Shown in pieces: positions 39,779-50,233 of a DNA stretch of 64,000 nt. This stretch comes from Vibrio maritimus. GTDB lineage: Bacteria; Pseudomonadota; Gammaproteobacteria; Enterobacterales; Vibrionaceae. The stretch lies in NCBI GenBank assembly GCA_000755425.1, contig BBMT01000003.1, positions 434,001-498,000 on the forward strand, given 5' to 3'. The notes below the pieces were generated by a model that saw only the letters and a program-made list of their open reading frames with translations, had not been told where the DNA came from and did no database searches. Both the position numbers and the translations under genes were made by a program. Every line of letters begins with the position of its first letter. The stretch's first letter is position 1.

Positions 39779-41394
39779 TTATCGATGGTTGACGTAGCAC
39801 ACTTGGTAGCGGATATTGAGCCTCTCAAACTGTTTCATCCATCGTATTTGGTTGTGTTGTAATTTGTCTCCAGGGCCTTTTACTTCACACCACATCCAGT
39901 CTCCATCTTTAAATGCAACAACGTCCGGCTGACCAGAACGATATGCGCGAATGTCGGCGAGCATCACTTCAAATAGGCCGACGAGCTGGTTGTTACTAAT
40001 GCTCTCTATGGCAAGAGTCAGCATGAGTCATCTAATAATTCCCAAACAACAAACGGATTTTGAAGGCCGCTTTTGTTCTTGTGGCGGTCAACCAGATAGG
40101 TAATACCTTGCTGGCGGATGTCATTAAGCCTGTTTTCGACTAACTGTTTACGGCTTTCAACGAACTCCTTGCGATATAAATCCAGAGGTTGCCGTTGATA
40201 GGGGTTTACAAAAGCACCTTCAACAGGAGCAAATAAAACGTCCCAGAAAGCGAGCCCAAACAAGGTGTTTAGAAACTGATTCTCTAAGTAAAAAGCCTGC
40301 CACCCTTCTGCGGTAAGTGCTTCGACAACGGCAAGTTCGACACGGTTTGAACTAAGATCAAGTTTGCGATGCGCTTCTGGCGGTGAAAGCTTTACTACCT
40401 TTGGTTTGGGATTACCCAGCGCTTTGCACAGAGGTGCTGACAAGCGTTCTGCTGCTTCAAACTCATCAATGCTAAATGGACTCTCGAGCATTGTTTCAAC
40501 GATTTTTTGGGCGCTTTCCAGCTTGGCCTGTACTTTCAGAATACGTGCTTGGCGCTCCCTAGAAGGTGGAGTAACGGTTTGTCTAAAGAGCGCTAATGCG
40601 TCTTCTAATGCACCAACTCGTTCTAGATCGCGCGCAACCAAATTAACCAGTTTATTGTACGTACGAGAAGCGTGTTTTCCATGTGGCATTGGTAGGAGCT
40701 TAGAGAAATCTTGCAATGCCTGTGGTGATTTACGGTCTATTCCTTCATAGGTGTCAGCGAGTTCGCCTATTGCCAGTGACGAGATTACTTCCTCTCGAGA
40801 ATGGAATATACGTGTCTTAGTAGATACTTCGTACTGTTCGAAAGTATGAATACCTAAGTTCTCGAGTACAAACTGAGCGAATTCTTGATGCCTATTCCCA
40901 AAGAACAGTAAACAAAACAGTGGTAGTTTTTCGTTGTCGACAAGTTTAATTGGCGTAAATGGCAATGATAATGTCGAGCTTTCAAACTGCTCAGGTAATA
41001 GTTCAATTAGCTGAGACTTACGCAGTGCCTTTGGTAAGTCAGGGTATAGCGACAAAAGCTCAGGTTTGGTTAGGAGCTTGTCGGCTAACACATGCGGCGA
41101 TTTTGGAAGAGTGAGATCGATGAAACCTGCGAGTTCAAGCTTATTGAGTAACTGTTCTGTAGCCCCAAGTTCTGGGTATATCAGTTTATCGCTTCGAAAC
41201 CATTCCCCTTTGCGAGTCATCATTCGGATCAACAAACACTGTTCATCTTCCTCCAGCAAGTAAAAGCGATCTAACCAACTTCGCTCTGGTGCAGCCAATA
41301 AGTCACCATATAGTCCCTCTACACCGCGGAGTAACGTTATGAAGTTGCTTAGATAGTATTTTGGTTCTAGAACAATAGGAGAAGGGTTAGTCAC
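39779..41394 (-). CDS. FAN1-like VRR-NUC nuclease (frameshifted)
   Basis: About 538 residues when one base is restored near 40018-40024, joining the long part (ending PFVVWELLDD) to LTLAIESISNNQLVGLFEVM. The C-terminal VRR-NUC domain keeps the PD-(D/E)xK core: GQPDVVAFKDGDWMWCEVKG, with the Gln in HNQIRWMKQ. The N-terminal part is helical, with an SAP-like opening and LFRQTVTPPSRERQARILKV. Bacterial FAN1 homologues process DNA interstrand crosslinks and flaps. As given, the nuclease domain is cut from the rest, which I take to be an error. Confidence 0.85.
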
Positions 41395-41604
41395 GGTATA
41401 ACCTTAAACTTGAATAAAAAAGGATTAAGGTTCAACGTTGGAGTGTGGAACCAGCAGCCAACTAGTAATTTGATATAGCGTCAATATCGTAACGTTTGAT
41501 CATAGTAGTCGCAAGTGATGGTTGTGAAAGGTGACGAAGCGCATTCAGTGTTAAGATTGAGAAAGTCCTTCCGCGTCCAGTAAAACTCAACTGGTTCAAT
41601 AAAG

Positions 41605-41639
41605 CCACAAGAGGCTCAATTTCTATTGAGCTCTTGTGG
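41605..41639 (-). terminator. Hairpin after the lipoprotein operon
   Basis: A long stem CCACAAGAG-G-CTCAAT / ATTGAGCTCTTGTGG with one bulged G and a four-base loop. Read on the minus strand the following bases are CTTTATT, a weak T tract. Probable terminator of the two-gene operon above it. Confidence 0.7.
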
Positions 41640-41667
41640 GATTGGATTTAGCGTCTAAGGCAGGTCT

Positions 41668-43029
41668 CTAAGGTACTGTGGCGTAGGCAGTTTGATCTTG
41701 CTTTAAAAGCTGTTCTTCTATTTTGCTAAGTGTTCCCCTGTAACAAGAGGAGCTTGCTTCAAAATTTGCTTTTTTGACTTGCGCCAAGTTAATACTATTT
41801 TCATGAATTGGCTCAAGCGTAACCGACTGTAATTGGTTAGAGCTAGAATCATCATAATCAAACATTACGGATCCAATTTGACTGTTTCGTGTGTAGTACA
41901 GCATTCTTACCGCATACAGATTCTGTTCGATTTGTCTGTCTCTGTTGTGGTACTTTGGTTGAAGGTAACAACCGTACAAGTAGAACTGCATATCGTAGAA
42001 ACGGGACATCAGTTCTTCGCTTGATATAGTTTCATCGACTTCGGCACTCACCCAAGATTCTGGGCGCACCTGACGGTGGTCATGAAACGCAACTTCGCTG
42101 TTGTCGGGAAGGGAAAGATGCAACTGTAAAAGGTTGGTGTATCTATCTTTGTTTTTTAAGGTGTTAGTGGAATCTTGGTTATTGAATGAATCACCAATGT
42201 TTGAAATAAAATAAGCTATTGGTTTGACTTCTGCGTCATCTATTTCTTCCAGGAAGTTATCCACCGCTTCTTTTGAGACGGCAGGGTACTCTTGTTTAGC
42301 CAGTATGTCATAGTTCAAACAGTTTTCAGAGACGTCTATATGCTTTCGAATCGATAGATTAACGTATAGTTCTTCCTGCTCCAGTCTTTCTTGTTTGGTC
42401 TGTGTTGCATTTCCAATATTGTTTTCAGGAATGGAAGTAATACGCTTTTTCCATAGCGGGGATAGTTCTAATCGCTGAGCTAACAGTAAATGCTGGTCAT
42501 ATATATGGAGGCCAGCATCTTCGAGGATTTCTTGGGTTTTTTCGCAAATATTTGTTAACTGAACATTCGCATCTTTGATGCTCTCGATGCTGGGATTGGT
42601 CCAATCTATATCTTTGCCGATGCGCTCGATGTCTCCAACTGACAGTTCTCCATTACCTTTAAGCGCTAAAAGCGCTTCATAGCTTTTATCGCCGTTGTAT
42701 ATTTCGTTGCTTAGCGGTTTCTTGTGCTTTATGTCTTCATATTTAATGACGGTTAGGTCAGATGCTTTGGCAGGAGAGAGCCATACTGTTTTTAAGAAAG
42801 TAGGCCTTATGTGCACATGTCCGATTGTTTGGTCAGTCTCTCCTTGTTTTTTGTAGATGATAGGTATAGAGAGTTCTTTGGTAGTAAATTTACCGTTGTC
42901 GTAAGTTAGCAAAGGTTTGACTATGGTCGTTTTTGACGACGCGTTTGTTTTAAGCCATTGATCGAGCCCTTTGTCGAGTACCTTTGTTATCTGTTCATAA
43001 TTATCCATGTTGACTGGGTTTATTATCAT
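41668..43029 (-). CDS. Uncharacterised protein of a two-gene lipoprotein operon
   Basis: 453 residues, intact. No clear signal peptide or membrane segment, charged throughout, with few glycines and several tyrosine-rich segments (RFYDMQFYLYGCYLQPKYHN). No domain I can name. The start overlaps the stop of the upstream lipoprotein gene by four bases, so the two proteins are made together and probably interact. Base composition is slightly more AT-rich than neighbours and codon choice less biased, compatible with a recently acquired or fast-evolving pair. Unidentified. Confidence 0.7.
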   Translation of the reverse strand: MIINPVNMDNYEQITKVLDKGLDQWLKTNASSKTTIVKPLLTYDNGKFTTKELSIPIIYKKQGETDQTIGHVHIRPTFLKTVWLSPAKASDLTVIKYEDIKHKKPLSNEIYNGDKSYEALLALKGNGELSVGDIERIGKDIDWTNPSIESIKDANVQLTNICEKTQEILEDAGLHIYDQHLLLAQRLELSPLWKKRITSIPENNIGNATQTKQERLEQEELYVNLSIRKHIDVSENCLNYDILAKQEYPAVSKEAVDNFLEEIDDAEVKPIAYFISNIGDSFNNQDSTNTLKNKDRYTNLLQLHLSLPDNSEVAFHDHRQVRPESWVSAEVDETISSEELMSRFYDMQFYLYGCYLQPKYHNRDRQIEQNLYAVRMLYYTRNSQIGSVMFDYDDSSSNQLQSVTLEPIHENSINLAQVKKANFEASSSCYRGTLSKIEEQLLKQDQTAYATVP

Positions 43030-43559
43030 GGGCTACCACTGGCAAGTTGTACGCCGAGTGTTGCTGACTTGAAGAGAGTGTCATAGTCGATTTGATGATC
43101 GACATCTTTGTAGCTCACTCTTGTTACGTAATTTGAGGTTTCTGTGACTGTTATAAACGGTGAAAGGTACTTTCTTTCGGTATCGGTTTTACCGGTGGTT
43201 TTACTCTTTTGAAAGATGGCAACAGCCTGACTTAGGTTGATGGGTTCTTCTTGGTTTGTTTTTTTACTTGGTATATTGGGATACAGAATTAATGCATAGG
43301 TTTCTTTTAAATCAGAGAAAGGAGAGCCTGAGCCTTTATCGGTATTGATCAGTAAGTCCGAATCTTTCGAGGGCTTTGTAATCACTTCATAGGTAAAGTA
43401 AGCATTGTTTGGTCCGATGTTTGCTGGTTCGTTAACTTCATTCCGATCGTTTGTCTTGGGTTCTGCGGCTTCGCCAAATTCTATAGTGCTTTCACATCCG
43501 CTGATCCCAAGTGAAAAGCATATCATGCCAACTGTTGTTGATAAGGTACGAAATTCCAT
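43026..43559 (-). CDS. Putative lipoprotein of unknown function
   Basis: 177 residues. The N-terminus MEFRTLSTTVGMICFSLGISGC is a lipoprotein signal with the lipobox ISGC at Cys22. An acidic, Asn-rich linker (EPKTNDRNEVNEPANIG) follows, then a beta-rich domain (YFTYEVITKPSKDSDL, ETYALILYPNI). It is first in an operon with the 453-residue unknown protein. Residue after the lipid Cys is Glu, so outer-membrane sorting is expected. No family recognised. Confidence 0.7.
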   Translation of the reverse strand: MEFRTLSTTVGMICFSLGISGCESTIEFGEAAEPKTNDRNEVNEPANIGPNNAYFTYEVITKPSKDSDLLINTDKGSGSPFSDLKETYALILYPNIPSKKTNQEEPINLSQAVAIFQKSKTTGKTDTERKYLSPFITVTETSNYVTRVSYKDVDHQIDYDTLFKSATLGVQLASGSP

Positions 43560-44048
43560 AGTTAATTCCTTTAACTTTTTCTAATAGTATCCATGCCTGT
43601 TGCAGTGCAACAGGATTTACTAAAAACAGTATAGACAGATTCGATGCTCAGTCATTTAAACTTGCCATCCGTGGCTCATATGCTAAGTCGAGTTGCAGAT
43701 TAAGTTTGAGCCAGTAGTCTCTCGAAACAGCATTTGACCGCAAATATCTGTAGCAGAGAGCGTAACTTTAAGTGATCTTGATCGTATGGCCAAACAGGCC
43801 TTTGGTCGAAAATTCAGCAGATTATCTTTGTTAATCAACCCTTAAGGACAGAAAACCAACTGTATCTTAAAGTTACATGCTGTTAATTTGAAAAAACGGT
43901 TAGGAAATTTGCGTTTTTTTAAAATTAGTGATTGCACTTCTTGCTGTAAGCGGATAAGTTACAGGAAAGAGCGCGATACAAATCACATAATGGATTGTGG
44001 CGGTCGCGCTTATAAGATGTAGATTCAAAGAATAGGAAGAAGTAAGCG
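43560..44048 (+). other. Intergenic region upstream of aroG
   Basis: About 489 bases, the longest gap in the window. It holds the divergent promoters of the lipoprotein operon and aroG, and a pair of perfect 11-base inverted repeats at 43762-43772 and 43866-43876. I found no clear TyrR box (TGTAAA-N6-TTTACA) and no leader peptide with repeated Phe, Tyr or Trp codons. Confidence 0.5.
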
Positions 44049-45101
44049 ATGTTCCAAACTGATGACGTAAGAATTAATAAAGTAAAAGAACTTTTACCAC
44101 CGGTTGCTGTGTTAGAGAAGTTTCCAGCGACTGAAGTCGCTTCTTCTACCACTTTTAACGCACGTAAAGCGATTCACAACATCCTTGAAGGCGAAGATGA
44201 TCGCCTACTTGTTATCGTTGGTCCTTGCTCAATTCACGATCCTGAAGCTGCTGTTGAATACGGCAAGCGTTTGAAAGTCCTTCGTGATGAACTTGGTGAC
44301 CGTCTAGAAATCGTGATGCGAGTTTACTTTGAAAAGCCGCGTACGACAGTTGGTTGGAAAGGTCTAATCAACGACCCGTACCTAAACGATACGTTTAAAA
44401 TCAATGATGGCCTACGCATGGGTCGTAAGCTTCTTCTTGATCTCACGGACATGGGCATGCCGACAGCCAGTGAATTCCTCGATATGATCACGCCACAATA
44501 TGTAGCAGATCTTATTAGTTGGGGTGCGATTGGTGCACGTACGACGGAATCTCAGGTACACCGTGAGCTAGCGTCTGGTATCTCATGCCCAGTTGGCTTC
44601 AAAAATGGTACTGACGGTAACATCAAAATTGCTTCAGACGCAATTCGCTCTGCAAGTGCTTCTCACCACTTCTTGTCGGTAACTAAATATGGTCACTCTG
44701 CGATTATTGAAACTGCAGGTAATCCAGATTGCCACATCATTTTACGTGGTGGTAAAGAGCCAAACTACAGTGCAGCACATGTTAAAGCGATTAAAGATGA
44801 GCTGACTACTAACGGTCTGCCAGCGAAAGTTATGATCGACTTCAGTCACGCTAACAGTTCAAAACAGTTCCAACGTCAGAAAGTCGTGTCGACAGATGTT
44901 GCTGAGCAAATGGCGAATGGTGAAGACGCTATCTTTGGTGTCATGATCGAGTCGCACCTTGTTGAAGGGCGTCAAGACTTGGTTGATGGTGTTGCACCAA
45001 CTTACGGCCAATCAATTACAGATGCTTGTATCGGTTGGGAAGACACTGAACAAGTGTTACGCGAGCTAGCGGATGCTGTTGAAGCGCGTCGTAAAGCGTA
45101 A
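44049..45101 (+). CDS. aroG: 3-deoxy-7-phosphoheptulonate synthase (DAHP synthase)
   Basis: 350 residues, intact. Catalyses the first step of aromatic amino acid synthesis: erythrose-4-phosphate plus phosphoenolpyruvate to DAHP. The class I signatures are all present: VGPCSIHDPEAAVEYGKRL, YFEKPRTTVGWKGLINDP with metal and PEP residues, GARTTESQVHRELASG, and VMIDFSHANSSKQFQRQK. The N-terminus (DDVRINKVKELLPPVAVLEK) matches the AroG (phenylalanine-sensitive) isozyme better than AroF or AroH. It stands alone with a terminator behind it. Confidence 0.95.
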   Translation: MFQTDDVRINKVKELLPPVAVLEKFPATEVASSTTFNARKAIHNILEGEDDRLLVIVGPCSIHDPEAAVEYGKRLKVLRDELGDRLEIVMRVYFEKPRTTVGWKGLINDPYLNDTFKINDGLRMGRKLLLDLTDMGMPTASEFLDMITPQYVADLISWGAIGARTTESQVHRELASGISCPVGFKNGTDGNIKIASDAIRSASASHHFLSVTKYGHSAIIETAGNPDCHIILRGGKEPNYSAAHVKAIKDELTTNGLPAKVMIDFSHANSSKQFQRQKVVSTDVAEQMANGEDAIFGVMIESHLVEGRQDLVDGVAPTYGQSITDACIGWEDTEQVLRELADAVEARRKA

Positions 45102-45119
45102 GTAACCCCCTTTGATTTT

Positions 45120-45150
45120 AAGCCTTTTACTTCGGTGAAGGCTTTTTTAT
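45120..45150. terminator. Terminator after aroG
   Basis: AAGCCTT / AAGGCTT stem around an ACTTCGGTG-type loop, with a run of T after it. Confidence 0.85.
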
Positions 45151-45208
45151 TTGTCATTTACCGTATGGCATGTTTTAATGTGCGGCATACTGTATAGGGG
45201 GAAGGCAA

Positions 45209-45604
45209 ATGAAACTTAATAATTGGATGTTACTTGGTTTATCGTTGGTAGTATCTGCACCGACTATGGCGGCGAATATGACTAACGAACAGATTTGTAC
45301 TGCAGGACTGTCGTTGGCACTGGACAAGAAACCACGAGGCATCAAGACACAAGCGGGTTCGGGAAAGCGTGTATTGCTGTCACTGAAAGACTTTGATGGT
45401 GATTGGGAATACCGTTGTGAGGTTAGCCGCAGCAGTAAGACAATGAAACTTGAAGCGAGAGAAGGTCGCAGAAATGATGCCTACTTAAATCAAACTATTC
45501 GTTACAAGGTCACTAATAGCGCAAAATCAATTGAAGTACTTATGAAGAAGCGCCAATCCGGTGTGAAAACTGAGACTTACAATGCGATGCAACTGAAGAG
45601 CTAA
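45209..45604 (+). CDS. Small exported protein of unknown function
   Basis: 131 residues. Signal peptide MKLNNWMLLGLSLVVSAPTM ending AA, then a basic mature part of about 108 residues with two Cys (EQICTAGLSLAL and WEYRCEVSRSS) that may form a disulfide. The pattern is beta-rich. The ribosome site GGGGGAAGG lies close before the ATG. I do not recognise the family; it stands alone between aroG and the DNA-J-related gene. Confidence 0.65.
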   Translation: MKLNNWMLLGLSLVVSAPTMAANMTNEQICTAGLSLALDKKPRGIKTQAGSGKRVLLSLKDFDGDWEYRCEVSRSSKTMKLEAREGRRNDAYLNQTIRYKVTNSAKSIEVLMKKRQSGVKTETYNAMQLKS

Positions 45605-45732
45605 CGATCGTTTCAGTTAACATGGATTTTCGGAATCGGCATAGCACTTTGCGTGTTTTGCCATTTCCTGTTCTTTGCGATGTAGTGCTACCATAGAGAT
45701 AGAAGTATCGCCGTTTAGACAGGGAGTGCGGC

Positions 45733-46345
45733 TTGACGGAATTTACATCTCATCAAATATACGTTCAGCGTCAAGCCGAGAATCCATTGCTATGGTCTGT
45801 ACTGAACGTAGTAGAGCAGCAGGCCGATAGCATTCAAATCCATAAACTGTTTGCTGTGCTGGCTGAAAAAGAAACTCATCCCAATTCTTGATGACAGTGC
45901 AGAGAAAGATCTGTTCAAACGAAATTTCTTACTTATGAATGCGCTCTATCAGCTTCAGGCGATATTGTTGCCTGAAAAATGGCTGCAAGTCGAAGCGATG
46001 AACATTCTTTTAATGCCATACAATCCCGCCCAACACAACGTTACCAATGAAGACCCATTGCGTGATTACTATCTCGATTGGTCACATTACGAGGCTGACA
46101 GCCGAGAAGTAAAACGGCTACTTGAAGACTTCTGGACTCGTTACAAGCAACATGTTGGTGTAGGTGAGGTGACAATGTCACAAAAACAGGCTTTGGCTTG
46201 CTTTGAGCTAGATGAGTCAGCAACACAAAAGGAGATACGCCATGCTTGGCGTAGGTTAGCCTTGAAATGGCATCCAGACCGATCCGGTGGGGATACAGAA
46301 AAGTTTCGGATTTATTGTGAAGCGTGGTCATTGCTCAAAGAGTAG
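45733..46345 (+). CDS. DNA-J related protein (J-domain at C-terminus) (frameshifted)
   Basis: About 203-204 residues from a TTG start at 45733 (MTEFTSHQIYVQRQAENPLL). The frame changes at the A run 45866-45870. This indel is unlike the others: it needs either one extra base removed or two bases restored; AEKKLIPILDDSAEKD is then continuous. Residues 1 to about 130 are the DNAJ_related domain (FLLMNALYQLQAILLPEKW). The last 60 residues are a J domain (ACFELDESATQKEIRHAW, with HPD in LKWHPDRSGGDTEKF). A J-domain HPD is needed to stimulate Hsp70, so a co-chaperone role is likely. Confidence 0.82.
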
Positions 46346-46404
46346 TGACCACGCTTTGCTTGGTTTTTCTATGGTGCTTACGTTTGTTGTTTGCCTTTCT
46401 CGTT

Positions 46405-48080
46405 TTAACGAGGCTGTCTCATTTTTCCAGCTCGAAGACGGTTAAGGGTCGCGAGCACATCAACAACGCGTGGCTTAGCAAGGTCGCCCGAGTTTGGCAT
46501 CGTCGCACTCCAATTTCCCTCCAGCAGTGTCGCAATATCTTTTGGTGGATGCATTGACCAGCCTGGACTTTGCGCAAACTGGAACAAAGTCCAGCCAATT
46601 GCGTTGAGCTCTGAGTTCGACTCTAATTGTTCTAGTGCTTGAACATCAATGTGCTCTTTGCCAAATCTAAGGTTACTGCCACCTTTGCCAGAAACGCGAT
46701 ACTTACCGTCGATGAGTAACTTCTGTAGGTGAGTACAATCCACATGGCGAGGCGGGATCAGTTCAATCGACTTCTCATACTCGTTTTGGCGTTCAGTTGG
46801 GTGAAGTTTGATGACTTCACGTGCTTTCTCAGTCACATCAATTGCTTGATAGTCGTGCATTTGAATCACAGTGTCAGCCACGTCCAAATAGTCACCTGAA
46901 CCGCCCATAACTATAATGGTTGAGATATCGAGTTCATCACGAAGCTGACCAACGCGATCGACAAATGGGGTGATAGCTCATCGCCTTTTGATACCAACGC
47001 TTGCATCCGCTCATCACGGATCATGAAGTTTGTTGCTGAGGTGTCCTCATCGATCATGATTGCTGTAGCGCCGGACTCAATTGACTCTTGAAGCCAAGCC
47101 GCTTGTGAAGTAGAGCCTGAAGCATCCTGAGTACTAAAGTCAGTTGTCTGTTTACCAAATGGTAGGTGATTAATGTAGTTGCTTAAGTTTAGGTTGTGAA
47201 TTGAACGACCATCTTCTGCCTTGATTTTACAAGCGTCATTGAGAGTCACCACACCTTCGCGACCGTCACCCGGGATATGATCGTAAATCGCTTTCTCTAG
47301 CGCGTTCAGAAGTGTGGATTTGCCGTGGAAGCCACCACCAACAATAAGAGTAACACCTGCAGGTACGCCCATACCTTTGATGTCGCCATGATTAGGGCGT
47401 GTCAATGTTACCTCTAGAGACTCCGGAGAGCTGAATGGGACGGCATCTTTCATTGGTAGGTCGCAGTTACCGGCAAGGCGAGGGAGAACACTACCGTTAG
47501 CAACAAAAGCGACTAGGTTTTTGGCTTTAAGCTGTTCTCGTAACATAACTTGGTCTTCAATCACTTCACAGTGATGTTTCAAAGCAGTGATGTCCAGTTC
47601 GCGATCAATCGTGGCTTTACGAATGTATTTAGGTAAATGGAAAGTCATGATGTTGATGGCTTTCTTCGCCAAAATGCTGCGACCTTCAGCCGGCAAATTA
47701 ATTCGGAAGCGAAGCTCAATCCCTTCATCATTAAATACAACAGCCGTTGAGTCCAGTACGGTTTGACCGGTTGTTGAAATCGAGACGCTATTCTCTTGCT
47801 TAGCAAATAAAGCAAATTGCCTAGCAAGATAGTCACGTGCAGCAATCTGGTAAGCGGGAGACTGCTCTTTTAACCACTCCAGGCCTGTTGGTGCCCAGCG
47901 ACGAAAAGCGCGAACCCTAGAGGCCGCAGCGTATGGATCAGACTGTACGTGATCGATGTGAAACTCAAAATCAGTGAAATCGTAGCTACCTTTAATTTGT
48001 TGGTAAGCACGATAATTTTGCTTTTCGATCTTTTTAAGTTTGGCTATTAGTAGATCCATGTCGAATGTCTCGAATTTCAA
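46405..48080 (-). CDS. ABC-class P-loop ATPase of unknown role (frameshifted)
   Basis: About 558 residues after restoring one base near 46972 (ELITPFVDRVGQL). It belongs to the predicted ATPase-of-the-ABC-class family: an N-terminal beta domain, Walker A GGGFHGKSTLL, then NLSNYINHLPFG, a signature-like DASGSTSQAAWL and Walker B-like ATAIMIDEDTSATNFMIRD. The D-E-D triad after the hydrophobic strand is typical of this family. The C-terminal part continues STIIVMGGSGDYLDVADTVI. Soluble, with no permease partner. The family's cellular function is not established. Confidence 0.85.
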
Positions 48081-48183
48081 AAGGTTGGTGCGCGATTATA
48101 GGAGGCGAACCATCGCGGGTAAAGGGTTTGCTTGAATAATCCTACTTGCATGATGGACTATATTGATCAACTACAATTAAGTT

Positions 48184-50031
48184 TCACCGAATGATGAACT
48201 TGTCTGGGAGCGGGTATTGTTTTTGAAGCTCACTTTCAAAAATATCACGAGGCATCGGTTTCGCATAATAGAAGCCTTGTCCCACATCACAATGCTCGTT
48301 AGTGATAAACAGGTGCTGCGCCTGTGTCTCGACGCCCTCTACAACGACTTGCTTATTCAGTTTTTTCGCGATGTTGGTGATAGAACGAAAAATCGATTTG
48401 TCTTGGGAATTGTCAATAATGTTAGAAAGAAACTCTTTGTCAATTTTCAGAGCGCTGAATGGAAGTTTCTTGAGGTAGTTAAAGGAAGCGTAGCCAGTTC
48501 CAAAATCATCCAGCGCGAACTTAACGCCAAGAGCTTCTAGAGCGTTAATGTTCGCTTTGGCTATATCAAAATTAGAAACCAGACAGCTTTCAGTGAGCTC
48601 TAACTCAAGGTTGTGAGCGGGCAGTTCATACTGCTCTAGTAGCGCCATGACTTTGTTGGAAAACGCAGGTAGACAAATCTGTTTCGCAGATACATTGATC
48701 GATAGACAAAAATCAGGTGCAAATTCTATCCACTCTGAGGCGCGATCCATAGCGTTGCTCAGTACAAAATAACCCACTTCAATTATAAGACCATTTTGTT
48801 CGGCCATGTGGATCAGTGCCTCGTTAGACATCTCCCCAAGTACCGGGTGTTTCCATCGTAAAAGGACTTCCGCGCCAATCCATTTTTGGGTCTTAATATC
48901 AACCTTGGGTTGAAAGTACAAAATTAGATCATCGTTTCGGACTGCTTGCAGTAAATAGTGTTCAAGTTGGTTGAATGCTTTTTGGTCTTGTTGATCGGCT
49001 TGAGTGAAAAAGGTAATTAATTCACCAGACTCCTTACATGCGAGGGCGGCGTGAAAAGCGTTGTTGATTAGTTGACTTTCATTTTGAGTGTGAAAAGAGT
49101 TTGCGACACCCATGTAGGAATGAAGATGAACTTCGCTGTCTTCAAATATAAATCCTTGCTTGGCAATAGTAGCGATCTTTTTACACAAAGTAGGGAGGTA
49201 CTGTTCATTCATAGCTGGAACGACAGTAGTTAGCGCAAGTTCCGTCGTTGATATCCTTGCTATGTGTTGTATCTGCTCAGTCACGTCAGTGACTTTTTTC
49301 TCAAAATCCTTAAGAAGGTCGTCGAGGCCGTCACAACCGATTCTTGCCTGAACTCGCTCACCGTTTGTAAACTGAACGAATATGACACTAATAAAAGCGT
49401 CACCGTTAACAATTGGGACACTGTTTAAAGAAGTGATTAGTGCACTTTCAAGACCGTTTCGATTTAGCATGCCTGTTGCTGAGTCATGACTTAGATGGTA
49501 AAGCATGCGCTTTTCGAGTTGGTGGTTATTGTAGGTTAATGAGTCAATGTCGATTTGGTTATTCAGTAGTTTTTGTTGGTACTGTTGTCGCACGCGTTTT
49601 ATGGATTTAGCCATTTCCTTACGAGTCATCCAAGATGATATCTCATAACTCAGTCGGTTTAACTGTTGTTCGCACTTGCTTGAACTTACCGAGAGGACAA
49701 AGGCTAAGCCTGTAGGGTGTTTCGATGTCGATGACAGATACAAACAGCGAAAGTAAGCGGCTTTAATGGGAGTAAGGAGTTTTGCTAGCGCTTCCTTTAA
49801 TGCTGGTTCAGACAGGTTGTTGAACGACACCGAGTGTGGCTTGGGAGCTGTATTGCTGTTGATGTACAGTAGTTCTAATTGATTGCCTTCAATCGCGCAC
49901 CAGCCCCAAACGGACTTTACATTAGATGAGGACTCCGACATCTCAACGAGATCAAAGATCCTTTGTCGCTCACTTGAGGTCAGTTTACGTAAAACTGAGC
50001 GCTTATCTTTTTTCATCAATGTTGACCACAT
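48184..50031 (-). CDS. EAL-domain protein with degenerate GGDEF (c-di-GMP phosphodiesterase)
   Basis: About 615 residues from the ATG at 50031 (MWSTLMKKDKRSVLRK); the open frame extends 44 codons further but those are unlikely to be translated. An N-terminal regulatory domain and a helical linker precede a GGDEF-like domain in which the motif is replaced (ISTTELALTT), so it cannot make c-di-GMP. The EAL domain is well kept: EVLLRWKHP for EAL, LSINVSAKQI, LELELTESCL, LDDFGTGYASFNYL, LKIDKEFL and VEGVETQAQ. Catalytic metal and general-base residues are present, so phosphodiesterase activity is expected. No membrane segment. Confidence 0.85.
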   Translation of the reverse strand: MWSTLMKKDKRSVLRKLTSSERQRIFDLVEMSESSSNVKSVWGWCAIEGNQLELLYINSNTAPKPHSVSFNNLSEPALKEALAKLLTPIKAAYFRCLYLSSTSKHPTGLAFVLSVSSSKCEQQLNRLSYEISSWMTRKEMAKSIKRVRQQYQQKLLNNQIDIDSLTYNNHQLEKRMLYHLSHDSATGMLNRNGLESALITSLNSVPIVNGDAFISVIFVQFTNGERVQARIGCDGLDDLLKDFEKKVTDVTEQIQHIARISTTELALTTVVPAMNEQYLPTLCKKIATIAKQGFIFEDSEVHLHSYMGVANSFHTQNESQLINNAFHAALACKESGELITFFTQADQQDQKAFNQLEHYLLQAVRNDDLILYFQPKVDIKTQKWIGAEVLLRWKHPVLGEMSNEALIHMAEQNGLIIEVGYFVLSNAMDRASEWIEFAPDFCLSINVSAKQICLPAFSNKVMALLEQYELPAHNLELELTESCLVSNFDIAKANINALEALGVKFALDDFGTGYASFNYLKKLPFSALKIDKEFLSNIIDNSQDKSIFRSITNIAKKLNKQVVVEGVETQAQHLFITNEHCDVGQGFYYAKPMPRDIFESELQKQYPLPDKFIIR

Positions 50032-50233
50032 CCTGTGGAAACGCTTCGTCACTACGAACAAAGCAAAAGATTCAGTCTCTATAGTATAAGTGTTGAATAC
50101 TAGACGGTTGGGAAAATATGAGTTGAGACAGATGAATAGCGATAAGAATGGCTGCAGTCTCAAAGTTGAGAGACAACGCAGTCTAGTGGAAGGAAGCGGC
50201 AGAAGTCCGAGGGAGCTTCTGCCGCAATGATTG

